Source: Paraburkholderia antibiotica (lineage in GTDB: Bacteria > Pseudomonadota > Gammaproteobacteria > Burkholderiales > Burkholderiaceae). From it: a stretch of DNA of 64,000 bases. The notes beneath the pieces are model-generated. The model ran no database searches. It worked only from the letters and a program-made list of their open reading frames with translations, and was not told the origin of the DNA. Below, piece by piece: positions 18,607 through 27,270 of this stretch (the stretch's first letter is position 1; the number at the start of each line of letters is the position of its first letter). The position numbers and the translations under genes were made by a program. The DNA is taken from positions 248,001 through 312,000 of the forward strand of contig NZ_JABBFZ010000006.1 of the NCBI RefSeq assembly GCF_012927125.1. Reading direction: 5' to 3'.

Positions 18607-19296
18607 ATGAATTTTCACGGCTTCGGTCCGCTGCTCCTCGCGGGCACGTGGGAAACCATCAAGCTCGCGCTGCTGTCGCTCGTGGCGGCGTTCGTGCTCG
18701 GCCTCGCCGGCGCGGCCGCCAAGCTATCGGCCAACCGCATCCTGTCGCGCATCGGCACGCTGTACACGACGCTGATCCGCGCGGTGCCCGACCTCGTGCT
18801 GATGCTGCTGCTCTTCTACAGCATCCAGATCTGGCTCAACGATCTGACCGACGCGGTCGGCATCGACCAGATCGACATCGATCCGTTCGTGGCCGGCGTC
18901 ATCACGCTGGGCTTCATCTACGGCGCGTATTTCACCGAGACGTTTCGCGGCGCATTCCTGTCCGTACCGCGCGGCCAGCTCGAAGCGGGCTTCGCCTACG
19001 GCATGAGCGCGCGGCGCGTGTTCACGCGCATCCTGTTTCCGCAGATGATGCGCTTCGCGCTGCCCGGCATCGGCAACAACTGGCAGGTGCTCGTGAAAGC
19101 GACCGCGCTGGTGTCGATCATCGGTCTCGCCGATGTCGTGAAAGCCTCGCAGGACGCGGGCAAAAGCACGCAATCGTTTTTCTTCTTCACGCTCGTCACC
19201 GGCGCCATTTATCTGGCCATCACGACGGTGTCGAATCTCGCACTGAAACGCCTCGAGAAACGCTACTCGATCGGCGTGCGGAGGGCCGCGCTGTGA
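18607..19296 (+). CDS. hisQ: Amino acid ABC transporter permease (HisQ-like)
   Basis: A 229-residue inner-membrane permease with about five helices. It carries the type I ABC importer EAA loop as RGQLEAGFAYGMSARRVFTRILFP, which docks the ATPase. AAGGA precedes the ATG. Its stop overlaps the GTG start of hisM, so the two permease subunits are translationally coupled. Confidence 0.88.
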   Translation: MNFHGFGPLLLAGTWETIKLALLSLVAAFVLGLAGAAAKLSANRILSRIGTLYTTLIRAVPDLVLMLLLFYSIQIWLNDLTDAVGIDQIDIDPFVAGVITLGFIYGAYFTETFRGAFLSVPRGQLEAGFAYGMSARRVFTRILFPQMMRFALPGIGNNWQVLVKATALVSIIGLADVVKASQDAGKSTQSFFFFTLVTGAIYLAITTVSNLALKRLEKRYSIGVRRAAL

Positions 19297-20006
19297 TCGA
19301 ACTGATTCGTCAATACTGGCCGAACTATCTGTACACCGATGGTTTCAACTACAACGGCCTCGTCATCACGCTGTGGCTGCTGGTGGTCTCCGTCGGGCTC
19401 GGCTTCGCGCTGGCGGTACCGCTCGCGATCGCGCGCGCCTCGCGCAACCGCTATCTCTCCGGTCCCGTGTGGCTCTATACGTACGTGTTCCGCGGCACCC
19501 CGCTCTACGTGCAACTGCTGCTGTTTTATACCGGCCTCTACAGCCTGCATTTCATCCACGAGCACGAGATGCTGAACAGCTTCTTTCGCAATGCGATGTA
19601 TTGCACGCTGCTCGCGTTCACGCTGAACGAATGCGCGTACGCCACCGAGATTTTCGCCGGCGCGATCAAGGAGACGTCGCACGGCGAGATCGAGGCAGCC
19701 CTCGCGTACGGGATGTCGAAATACAAGCTCTATACGCGCATCATCCTGCCCTCGGCGCTGCGGCGCTCGCTGCCCTCGTACAGCAACGAGGTGATCCTGA
19801 TGCTGCACGCGACGACGCTCGCGTTCACCGCGACCGTCCCCGACATCCTGAAGGTTGCGCGCGACGTGAACTCCGCCACCTATGCCACTTTTCAGGCGTA
19901 CGGCATCGCGGCGATCCTCTACGCGGCGATCGTGTTTTCGCTGATCTGGGGCTTCCGCAAGATGGAAATCCGTTTGCTGGCTTACCTGAAACCGCAAGGG
20001 CATTAA
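19293..20006 (+). CDS. hisM: Amino acid ABC transporter permease (HisM-like)
   Basis: A 237-residue permease starting at GTG 19293 with GGAGGG upstream, overlapping the hisQ stop. Features are YVFRGTPLYVQLLLFYTGLY and the EAA loop EIEAALAYGMSKYKLYTRIILP, both typical of HisM. It pairs with HisQ to form the channel. Confidence 0.88.
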   Translation: MIELIRQYWPNYLYTDGFNYNGLVITLWLLVVSVGLGFALAVPLAIARASRNRYLSGPVWLYTYVFRGTPLYVQLLLFYTGLYSLHFIHEHEMLNSFFRNAMYCTLLAFTLNECAYATEIFAGAIKETSHGEIEAALAYGMSKYKLYTRIILPSALRRSLPSYSNEVILMLHATTLAFTATVPDILKVARDVNSATYATFQAYGIAAILYAAIVFSLIWGFRKMEIRLLAYLKPQGH

Positions 20007-20042
20007 CCCTGGCGCATGCGCGCCATGATGGAGCACAAGAGC

Positions 20043-20810
20043 ATGTACAAGCTGACAGTCGACGACCTGCACAAGAAGTTCGGCGAAAACGAGGTATTGA
20101 AGGGCGTCTCGCTCAAGGCCAGGGCGGGCGACGTGATTAGCCTCATCGGGTCGAGCGGCTCCGGGAAAAGCACCTTCCTCAGGTGCATCAATTTTCTCGA
20201 ATCGCCGTGCTCGGGACGCATCACGCTGAACGGCGAAGAGATTCAAACGAGCGTCGATCGCGGCGGCTCGCTGCGCGTAAGCAATCCGAAGCAATTGCAG
20301 ACGATGCGTACGCGTCTGTCGATGGTGTTCCAGCATTTCAATCTGTGGGCGCACATGACGGTACTCGAGAACATCATCGAGGCGCCGATCAGCGTGCTCG
20401 GACTGAGCCGGGCGGACGCCGAGGCGCGCGCCCGCAAGTATCTGACCAAGGTCGGATTGCCTGCCAATACCGAGCAGAAATATCCGTCGCATCTGTCGGG
20501 CGGTCAGCAGCAGCGCGTGGCGATTGCCCGCGCGCTGGCAGTGGAGCCCGAAGTGATGCTGTTCGACGAGCCGACCTCGGCGCTCGATCCGGAACTGGTC
20601 GGCGAAGTGCTGCGGGTGATGCAGGCGCTCGCCGAGGAAGGTCGCACGATGATCGTCGTCACGCACGAAATGGGCTTTGCGCGCAACGTGTCGAATCATG
20701 TGGTGTTCCTGCATCAGGGCAAGATCGAGGAACAGGGGCATCCGCACGAGGTGCTGACGAGTCCGCGCAGCGAGCGTTTGCAACAGTTCCTGGCGGGGCG
20801 TTTGAAGTAA
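20043..20810 (+). CDS. hisP: Amino acid ABC transporter ATPase (HisP-like)
   Basis: A 255-residue ATPase with Walker A GSSGSGKST, Q-loop in MVFQHFNLW, signature LSGGQQQRVAIA and Walker B VMLFDEPTSALDP. I prefer the ATG at 20043 (MYKLTVDDLHKKFG) because TGGAG lies nine bases upstream and family alignment begins there; an in-frame ATG at 20016 would add nine residues but has a poor ribosome site. Last gene of the importer operon. Confidence 0.9.
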   Translation: MYKLTVDDLHKKFGENEVLKGVSLKARAGDVISLIGSSGSGKSTFLRCINFLESPCSGRITLNGEEIQTSVDRGGSLRVSNPKQLQTMRTRLSMVFQHFNLWAHMTVLENIIEAPISVLGLSRADAEARARKYLTKVGLPANTEQKYPSHLSGGQQQRVAIARALAVEPEVMLFDEPTSALDPELVGEVLRVMQALAEEGRTMIVVTHEMGFARNVSNHVVFLHQGKIEEQGHPHEVLTSPRSERLQQFLAGRLK

Positions 20811-20999
20811 GCGGCACCGGGCCAGCAGGCCCGTGGGCTAGCGGCTCGGCAGGCCGGCGGCCCAGGCCGAAGGGGGTAGCCGTGATCCCGGTATCGGGCG
20901 TTGCCTTGCTCTGGCGAGTCAGAGTTGCAACAATGCACACGCGACGGTGCTGGCCCAGCACGCCGTCGCGCGTGCCATCCCCTTCGACTCGCTTGCACC

Positions 21000-22400
21000 A
21001 TGACCGACGGCCTGCCCAATCCCCAACGTGCGTTTGCGTTCCTCGCGATTGCCATCGCGATGACGATGTCGGTTCTCGATACCTCCATCGTGAACGTCGC
21101 CCTGCCCACCATCAGCAACGAGCTCGCGGTATCGCCCGCGAACGCGATCTGGGTCGTCAACGCGTATCAGCTGGCGATCACCGTATCGCTGCTGCCGCTC
21201 GCGGTGCTCGGCGACAGTCTCGGTTACAAACGGGTCTACTGCGCGGGGCTCGCGCTCTTCACGCTGGCGTCGTTCGCCTGCGCGAATGCGCACACGCTGC
21301 CGCTGCTTGCGATCGCGCGCGTGTTCCAGGGCTTCGGCGCGGCCGGCATCATGAGCGTCAATATCGCGCTGGTGCGCTTCATCTATCCGAAGGCGCGACT
21401 CGGTGTCGGCGTCGGCTATGCGTCGCTGGTGGTGGCCGTGTCGTCGGCGGCGGGGCCGAGTATCGCGTCGGCGATTCTGTCGATCGCGCACTGGCAGTGG
21501 CTGTTTCTCGTCAACGTGCCGCTCGGCGTGCTGGCGTTGTCGATCGGCGCGCGCACCCTCCCCGCCACGCCGACCTCCGCCGCCCGCCTGAACGGCGTGA
21601 GCGTCGTGCTCAACGCGCTCAGCTTCGGCCTGCTGATCTCCGGTCTCGCCGCATTCGGCGAAGCCGGCGCGACCCGGCGCGGCCTCATCATGGTCGCGGT
21701 CGCGCTGGTGGCCGGCGTGCTGTTCGTGCGACGCGAAAACCGGCTCGCCACGCCGATGCTGCCGATCGACCTGCTGCGCATGCCGGTGTTTTCCCTGTCG
21801 ATGGCGACGTCGATCTGCTCGTTCGCCGCTCAAACGATGGCCTTCATCGTGCTGCCGTTCTATTTCGAGCAGACGCTGAAGCTTTCGGAAACCCAGACCG
21901 GCTTTCTGATGACGCCGTGGCCGCTCGTCACCGCGTTGATCGCGCCGATCGCGGGCCGGCTGTCCGACCGGATCGCGCCCGGACGCATCAGCAGCGTCGG
22001 GCTCCTCGTGCTGGGCTGCGGACTCGCGCTGCTGTGCCAGCTCGACGCTGCGTCGACCTATCTCGACGTCGCGTGGCGGCTCGCGATCTGCGGGCTTGGC
22101 TTCGGGCTGTTCCAGTCGCCGAATAATCGCGTGATTATCGGCAGCGCGCCGCGGCATCGCAGCGGCGGCGCGTCCGGCCTGCAATCGATGGGACGCCTCG
22201 TCGGCCAGTCGAGCGGCGCCGTCACAGTCGCCATCGTGTTCGGGCTCGTGCAGGGCCGGCACATCGCGCTGATTGCCGGCATCGCCGCGGCGCTTGCGTT
22301 GATCGCGGCCTGCGCCAGCTCGATGCGGCGGATGGCGGATCCGGTCGATAGCGCTCCGGACGGTGGTGGTGTGCAGAAGCAGCCGGTGTCGGAGCGGTAG
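21000..22400 (+). CDS. MFS transporter, DHA2 (14-helix) multidrug type
   Basis: A 466-residue inner-membrane protein. The N-terminus has MSVLDTSIVNVALPTI, the DHA2 motif in helix 1, then WVVNAYQLAITVSLLPLAVLGD and the motif C-like AAGPSIASAIL. About 13-14 helices are expected. ATG at 21000 is chosen because homology starts there. It stands alone between the amino acid importer and two solute-binding protein genes. The substrate is unknown; drug, dye or metabolite export is likely. Confidence 0.83.
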   Translation: MTDGLPNPQRAFAFLAIAIAMTMSVLDTSIVNVALPTISNELAVSPANAIWVVNAYQLAITVSLLPLAVLGDSLGYKRVYCAGLALFTLASFACANAHTLPLLAIARVFQGFGAAGIMSVNIALVRFIYPKARLGVGVGYASLVVAVSSAAGPSIASAILSIAHWQWLFLVNVPLGVLALSIGARTLPATPTSAARLNGVSVVLNALSFGLLISGLAAFGEAGATRRGLIMVAVALVAGVLFVRRENRLATPMLPIDLLRMPVFSLSMATSICSFAAQTMAFIVLPFYFEQTLKLSETQTGFLMTPWPLVTALIAPIAGRLSDRIAPGRISSVGLLVLGCGLALLCQLDAASTYLDVAWRLAICGLGFGLFQSPNNRVIIGSAPRHRSGGASGLQSMGRLVGQSSGAVTVAIVFGLVQGRHIALIAGIAAALALIAACASSMRRMADPVDSAPDGGGVQKQPVSER

Positions 22401-22555
22401 GGGCGCATGCGGGAGGCGCATGCGGCGTAAGTACGGCGCACTGTGTGCAGCGCGCCTGACTGCGCGTGATGCTTGTGCCGCGCCACACGGGTGATATCGC
22501 GCCGCCGCCGCCCTCATCGCGTCAGCCTTACACCACCTTGCCTCACCTCGCGCCG

Positions 22556-23530
22556 CTACGCGAGATTCGGCGGCGCAGCCTTCAGCACATCGATTGACTT
22601 CGGGATCAGGCCCAGTTCAAGGAACGTATCGGCGATCCGTTGCTGCTCGCCGAGAATCGCGTGCGTAATCGGCTGCGTGCCGAACTGCTGACGCCGCACC
22701 ACCACGTCCACGACCGGCTTCGGCACGCCCCACAGTTGCGCCAGTTCGCTCGCGAGCTGATCGCGGTTCTGCTTGCCCCACTGATCGACCTTGTCGAGTT
22801 CCTCGATCAGGATCCGGATCACGTCGGGATTGTCCGCCGCGTAGCGCTGCGACGAAAAGTAAAACGCGCGATTGCCCACCACTCCGCTCGCATCGGCCAG
22901 CACGCGCGCGCCGAACGTCTTCTCGGCGGCGGCGAAAAAAGGATCCCAGATCACCCACGCGTCGATCGAGGCGCGCTCGAATGCCGCGCGTGCATCGGCC
23001 GGCGCGAGAAACACGAGCTTGACGTCGCTGTATTGCAGACCGTGTTGCTGCAGCAGCTTGACGAGAAAGTAATGGACGTTGCTGCCTTTGTTGAGCGCGA
23101 TCCTTTTGCCCTTCAGGTCCGCGACCGAACGGATCGTCGATTGCGGGGGCACCAGCACCGCTTCGGACTGCGGCCGCGTCACCGTCGCCGCGACATACGC
23201 GAGCGGCGCGCCGGCGGCTTGCGCGAAAATCGGCGGTGCTTCACCGACGTCGCCGAAATCGATCGAGCCGACGTTCAGCGCTTCCAGTTGCACCGGCCCC
23301 GCCGCGAACTCGGTCCAGCTCACCGATACGTTGAGCGGCGCCAGCCGCTTTTCGAGCGTGCCGCGCCCCTTCAGCAGATTCAGATAGCCCTTCTGGTTGC
23401 CGATGCGCAGCGTGCGTGGGTTTCCCTGCGCGAAAACGGATGGCGCCGCGCCAGTAACCGATGCGGCGGCTGCGCCGAGCGAAAGTTTCAGGAAAGTGCG
23501 GCGATCGAGGAGCGATGTGTCGATGGACAT
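22556..23530 (-). CDS. Aliphatic sulfonate/nitrate/taurine-type binding protein (SsuA family)
   Basis: A 324-residue periplasmic protein with a twin-arginine signal (DRRTFLKLSLGAAAASVTG). The mature region shows RIGNQKGYLNLLKGRGTLEKRL and GSIDFGDVGEAPPIFAQAAG, as in SsuA. No partner permease or ATPase gene is adjacent, so it either uses a transporter elsewhere or is a solitary component. It lies 86 bp after the MetQ-like gene in the same direction. Confidence 0.85.
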   Translation of the reverse strand: MSIDTSLLDRRTFLKLSLGAAAASVTGAAPSVFAQGNPRTLRIGNQKGYLNLLKGRGTLEKRLAPLNVSVSWTEFAAGPVQLEALNVGSIDFGDVGEAPPIFAQAAGAPLAYVAATVTRPQSEAVLVPPQSTIRSVADLKGKRIALNKGSNVHYFLVKLLQQHGLQYSDVKLVFLAPADARAAFERASIDAWVIWDPFFAAAEKTFGARVLADASGVVGNRAFYFSSQRYAADNPDVIRILIEELDKVDQWGKQNRDQLASELAQLWGVPKPVVDVVVRRQQFGTQPITHAILGEQQRIADTFLELGLIPKSIDVLKAAPPNLA

Positions 23531-23616
23531 GGCGAACGGTGCGGTGAGATGAGATAAAAGATGGTGGAGGTGGGCGCCAGCATCGCGCGCCGGCCCAACG
23601 CCCTATAAACGCCCCC

Positions 23617-24444
23617 TCAATGCTGAGGCGCACCATCCCATGCCGGCAGCGTGGCACCGTGATAAACAGTCAGAATCGACGAAGCGACATTGGCCTGCTG
23701 GTAGCTATCGACGATCGTCTTCACCCACGGCGCGCTCGCGTCTTTCGCATTGACCGCGATGAAGTTGCGATACGGATTGCCCGGCACCTGCTCCTGCGCG
23801 ATGCGTTCCTGAGGAATCCTGATGCCGGCCTTGATCGCCCAGTCGGTATTGACGACGGCCGCGTCGAGGTCGCCGATCGCACGGCCGACGATGCCCGCGT
23901 CGAGCTCCTTGATCTGGACGTGCTTCGGATTGTCGGCGATGTCGCGCGCGGTCGGCAGCAGACCGACGTCGGGCCGCAGCTTGATGAGCCCGTTCGCCTG
24001 CAGCAGAAGCAGCGCGCGGCCCTCGTTGCTCGGATCGTTCGGCACGCCGATCGTCGCGTTCTGCGGCAACGCCGCCACCGATTTCACCTTGCGCGAGTAG
24101 AGGCCGATCGGCTGCACATAGGTGAAGCCGACCGGCACGATGTCGTAATGGCGCGCCGCGATCTGCGCATCCAGATACGGCTTGTGCTGGAACGAATTCG
24201 CGTCGAGGTCGTGCTGCGCGAGCGCTTCGTTGGGCTGCGTATAGTCGGAGAACGTGGTGATCTTGACGGTGATACCCTGTTTGGCCGCATTGGCGGCCAC
24301 CGCGCGCCACACGTCTTCGTCCTCGCCGGACATGATGCCGACTCGCACGGTCTGTCCAGCCGCGAGTGCCGCTTGCGCACCGACGATGCCGCACGTAACG
24401 AGAACGGAAAACAGCGCGGCTCTAAGGGCTTGGGTCGTATTCAT
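23617..24444 (-). CDS. MetQ/NlpA-family substrate-binding protein
   Basis: A 275-residue protein with a Sec-type signal (cleavage near AQAALAAG); no clear lipobox is present although most family members are lipoproteins. Residues VRVGIMSGEDEDVW, DLDANSFQHKPYLD and NDPSNEGRALLLLQ match the NlpA family, which usually binds methionine. I prefer the ATG at 24444 over the GTG at 24456; neither has a strong ribosome site. No MetN or MetI gene is nearby. Confidence 0.83.
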   Translation of the reverse strand: MNTTQALRAALFSVLVTCGIVGAQAALAAGQTVRVGIMSGEDEDVWRAVAANAAKQGITVKITTFSDYTQPNEALAQHDLDANSFQHKPYLDAQIAARHYDIVPVGFTYVQPIGLYSRKVKSVAALPQNATIGVPNDPSNEGRALLLLQANGLIKLRPDVGLLPTARDIADNPKHVQIKELDAGIVGRAIGDLDAAVVNTDWAIKAGIRIPQERIAQEQVPGNPYRNFIAVNAKDASAPWVKTIVDSYQQANVASSILTVYHGATLPAWDGAPQH

Positions 24445-24447
24445 GTT

Positions 24448-24476
24448 TCGGGACACTATCGGAGTGAATGTCCCGA
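24448..24476. promoter_or_regulatory. 8-bp inverted repeat upstream of the MetQ-like gene
   Basis: TCGGGACA (24448-24455) and TGTCCCGA (24469-24476) are separated by 13 bases, directly before the metQ-like ATG. The position suits an operator or a 5' leader stem controlling this gene. Confidence 0.45.
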
Positions 24477-24614
24477 GATCGTAGAGAGCCGCTCGTTAGC
24501 GCACAAATAATATCGAACGCTATCGTTATCACGATTGAGCGCAAGCCGCGGTATCGCATCGCTGCCTTGGACTCATCGGAAAAGCACCGGAAAACAAACG
24601 ACTCAGACACCGGC

Positions 24615-24947
24615 TCAGCGGACCAGCACCACCCGCCCCCCCTCCTCGATTCGCACCGGCACCGCGTCGAGCTTGGCCCCCTCGCACGGCCCATCGATGC
24701 AATGCCCGTCCTCGAAGCGGAACAACGCGCTGTGATGCGCGCACATCAGCACCTGCGAGCGGTAGCACAACACCTCGCCGGGTTCAAAATCGAGCGGCAC
24801 CGAAAAATGCGGGCAGCGATTCGCGTACGCCCACACCTGTTCGCCGCGTCGTACGAGCACGACCGGCACGCCGACAGGCGCCGCATCGACGACGCGCGCG
24901 CCGCCGTCCGGCACATCGTCGACCAGGCAGAGCGGTGTGGCATCCAT
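24615..24947 (-). CDS. Stand-alone Rieske [2Fe-2S] ferredoxin
   Basis: A 110-residue soluble Rieske protein with ligands in CPHFS (about residues 45-47) and CAHHSALF (about 69-72), followed by the proline-containing end typical of the fold. It closes the hydroquinone operon, three bases after the YciI-like gene. No oxygenase or reductase partner is adjacent, so it may donate electrons to an unlinked monooxygenase or help reactivate an oxidised dioxygenase iron; both are guesses. Confidence 0.82.
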   Translation of the reverse strand: MDATPLCLVDDVPDGGARVVDAAPVGVPVVLVRRGEQVWAYANRCPHFSVPLDFEPGEVLCYRSQVLMCAHHSALFRFEDGHCIDGPCEGAKLDAVPVRIEEGGRVVLVR

Positions 24948-24950
24948 CGC

Positions 24951-25262
24951 TCAGACCCGCCGCTCGGGATTGCCGAGACTCCAGTCCCACGGCCGGATCT
25001 CGACGCAGTCGAATAGCCCCGCCTGCATGTACGGATCGTTGCTCATGAACTCCATCACGTCGTCGATCCGTTCCGCTTCGACGACCAGCAACGTGCCGTT
25101 CATCGCATCGCATTGCGGCGCGAGCGTCGGACCGCCGAGGCGCACGAACACGCCGCGATGCGTGTCGCTGCGCAACCACGTCCGATGCACCGGCCGTATC
25201 CGTTCGCGCACTTCGCGCATGCCGGGCTTGTCGGTGGCGAACACCGCGAAATAACGTCCCAT
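24951..25262 (-). CDS. YciI-like protein in hydroquinone operon
   Basis: A 103-residue protein with the YciI/ferredoxin-like fold pattern: MGRYFAVFATDKPGM, a conserved His in RPVHRTWL, and VVEAERIDDVMEFMSNDPYMQAGLF. YciI-like proteins occur as small enzymes (dehalogenase or isomerase-like) in aromatic degradation operons. Start at 25262, two bases after the dioxygenase stop, so it is co-translated. A lactone/isomer processing role is possible but unproven. Confidence 0.75.
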   Translation of the reverse strand: MGRYFAVFATDKPGMREVRERIRPVHRTWLRSDTHRGVFVRLGGPTLAPQCDAMNGTLLVVEAERIDDVMEFMSNDPYMQAGLFDCVEIRPWDWSLGNPERRV

Positions 25263-25264
25263 CG

Positions 25265-26140
25265 TCAGGCGCTCCGGTCGAGTACGAAGTCGTAGCGCGC
25301 TTCGCGGAACGGGCCGTCGAAGCCGAAGCGGCGTGCCAGTTCGTGATCCGCCGGCCGCTCGCGATAGTCGACCAGCAACGACGGCTTCACGCCGAACACC
25401 GCATCCGAATCCAGATACGTGTCCTCGCGATCGAACACATGCGTGACGAGCGTGCGATGTCCGGGCGCGTCGATCATGAAGTGCAGATGCGCGGGCCGCC
25501 ACGGATGCCGCCCGGTCGCGTTGAGCATGCGGCCGACCGGACCGTCAGTCGGAATCGGATAGCTGACCGGCACGATCGTCGAGATCGCGTAGCGGCCTTC
25601 GGCATCGGTGCGAAAACGCCCGCGCAGATTGCCGTGCGGCTGTTCCGTGTCCTGCCCGGAGTACATGCCATTCTCGGCGGTCTGCCAGACGTCGAGCACC
25701 GCGTCGGCGATCGGCTTGCCGTCGGTCGACAGCACGCGGCCATGCACCAGCGCCGGCGTGCCGGGGCTCAGCGCGATGTTCTCGCCGTACGCGCGCTCGG
25801 GCATGCCGCGAATGTAGAACGGGCCGAACACGGTGGTGTCGGTCGCGCCGGTCGCGAGGCGGTGATTGATCGCGTCGACCAGCATCGACACGCCGAGCGT
25901 GTCCGACAGCAGAATGAATTCCTGACGCACGAGGTCATCGCACATCTTGCCGGTGTCGGTCAGAAAGCGGATCGCCGACATCCATTCGGACTCGGTCGGC
26001 TCGACTTCGCGCACGAACGCGTGCATGTGCCGCACGAGCGCCTGCATCAGCGTGCGCAGGCGCTCGTCGGGCGTGTTCGCGAAGCTCGCGACGACCTGCT
26101 CGGTGAGCGCCCGTTCGGGGTCCTTGTTATTGATCGCCAT
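25265..26140 (-). CDS. Hydroxyquinol 1,2-dioxygenase (intradiol)
   Basis: A 291-residue Fe(III) intradiol dioxygenase. The N-terminal helical dimerisation domain (residues 1-110) is followed by the catalytic barrel with ligand tyrosines in GPFYIRGMP and RYAISTIVPVSYPIP and ligand histidines in HPWRPAHLHF. It cleaves 1,2,4-benzenetriol to maleylacetate (PnpG/ChqB-like). ATG at 26140 has GGAGG upstream; the frame extending to 26341 lacks homology. It feeds the maleylacetate reductase encoded just before it. Confidence 0.9.
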   Translation of the reverse strand: MAINNKDPERALTEQVVASFANTPDERLRTLMQALVRHMHAFVREVEPTESEWMSAIRFLTDTGKMCDDLVRQEFILLSDTLGVSMLVDAINHRLATGATDTTVFGPFYIRGMPERAYGENIALSPGTPALVHGRVLSTDGKPIADAVLDVWQTAENGMYSGQDTEQPHGNLRGRFRTDAEGRYAISTIVPVSYPIPTDGPVGRMLNATGRHPWRPAHLHFMIDAPGHRTLVTHVFDREDTYLDSDAVFGVKPSLLVDYRERPADHELARRFGFDGPFREARYDFVLDRSA

Positions 26141-26195
26141 GTCTTCCTCCATGATTGTTTTCGGCCGCGCGGCACGGCACGACGGCTCCCGCTCT

Positions 26196-27263
26196 TCAGG
26201 CAGGTTCCACGCCCTGCCACGCGCGTTGCAGCAGCGCGCGGATCGCATCGCGCTCCACCGGCCGAGGATTCGCATACGGATTCTTGCACGCGAGATCGGC
26301 CGCTTCGTCGAGCCCTTGCTCCGGCATGCCGATCTGCGCAAGCGCCGCCGGAATCCCGAGCTTACGGTTCAGTTCGAACAGCAGCGGACCCGCTTCGGCT
26401 GCCTGTCGGCCGCCGAGCGCGCGCGCGACGCGCGTGAGCGCATCGGCGGCGGCCGCATGGTTGTAGTGTGCCGTATGCGGCAGCATCGCCGCATGCGTCT
26501 GCGCGTGCGGCAGGTTGAACGTGCCGCCGAGCGTATGACACAGCTTGTGATGCAGCGCCATGCCGACCGCGCCGAGACAGGTGCCCGCGAGCCATGCGCC
26601 GTACAGCGCGCGGCTGCGCGCTTCAGTATCGTCGGGTGCGCGCACGATCGCCGGCAGCGCTTCACCAAGCGCGCGGATCGCTTCCTCCGCCATCAGACTG
26701 ATCACCGGGTTCGCGTCTTCCGCGTAGAGCGCTTCGACCGCGTGCGCCATCGCGTTGATGCCCGACGCCGCCGAGATATTCGCCGGCAGCGACAGCGTTA
26801 GCGACGGATCGTAGATCACCGTGCGCGGCAGCACGCGCATATCGCGGCCGGTGCGCTTCAGACGCCCTTCGGTGAGGCCATAGATCGGCGTCATCTCCGA
26901 GCCCGCGTAAGTGGTCGGCACCGCGATGATCGGCAGCGACGATTCGAGCGCGATCGCCTTGCCGAGCCCGACCGTCGAACCGCCGCCGACCGCGACGCAG
27001 CAGTCGGCGTCGAGCGCGACGGCTTTCTCGCGCGCCGCCCGCGCGACTTCGACCGGCACATGCATCACCGCTTCGGCATGCACGCCGGCCGCGCGCGCGC
27101 CAAGCACGCGCGCGACTTCATCGGCCAACGGACGCTGTTCGGGCGTCGCGAGAATCAGCGCACGCCGCGCGCCGAGCCGCTCGACTTCCGCGGGCAATGC
27201 CGCGAGCCCGCCCCATTCGAACACCACGCGCGACGGCGTGCCCTGATAGACGAAGCGCTCCAT
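26196..27263 (-). CDS. hapF: Maleylacetate reductase
   Basis: A 355-residue iron-type alcohol dehydrogenase-fold enzyme reducing maleylacetate to 3-oxoadipate. NAD-binding GGGSTVGLGKA lies near residue 91; PTTYAGSEMTPIYG, HAVEALYA and HKLCHTLGG are typical of the PnpE/HapF/TftE group. The start is ATG at 27263, since the longer frame is antisense to the aldehyde dehydrogenase shadow. It drains both the hydroquinone and hydroxyquinol branches into the beta-ketoadipate pathway. Confidence 0.92.
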   Translation of the reverse strand: MERFVYQGTPSRVVFEWGGLAALPAEVERLGARRALILATPEQRPLADEVARVLGARAAGVHAEAVMHVPVEVARAAREKAVALDADCCVAVGGGSTVGLGKAIALESSLPIIAVPTTYAGSEMTPIYGLTEGRLKRTGRDMRVLPRTVIYDPSLTLSLPANISAASGINAMAHAVEALYAEDANPVISLMAEEAIRALGEALPAIVRAPDDTEARSRALYGAWLAGTCLGAVGMALHHKLCHTLGGTFNLPHAQTHAAMLPHTAHYNHAAAADALTRVARALGGRQAAEAGPLLFELNRKLGIPAALAQIGMPEQGLDEAADLACKNPYANPRPVERDAIRALLQRAWQGVEPA

Positions 27264-27270
27264 ACGAACC

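Noticed and set aside
20183..22126. 647-residue open frame on the plus strand
   Set aside because: Runs through hisP and the DHA2 transporter in another phase and crosses their intergenic gap; arginine-rich shadow.
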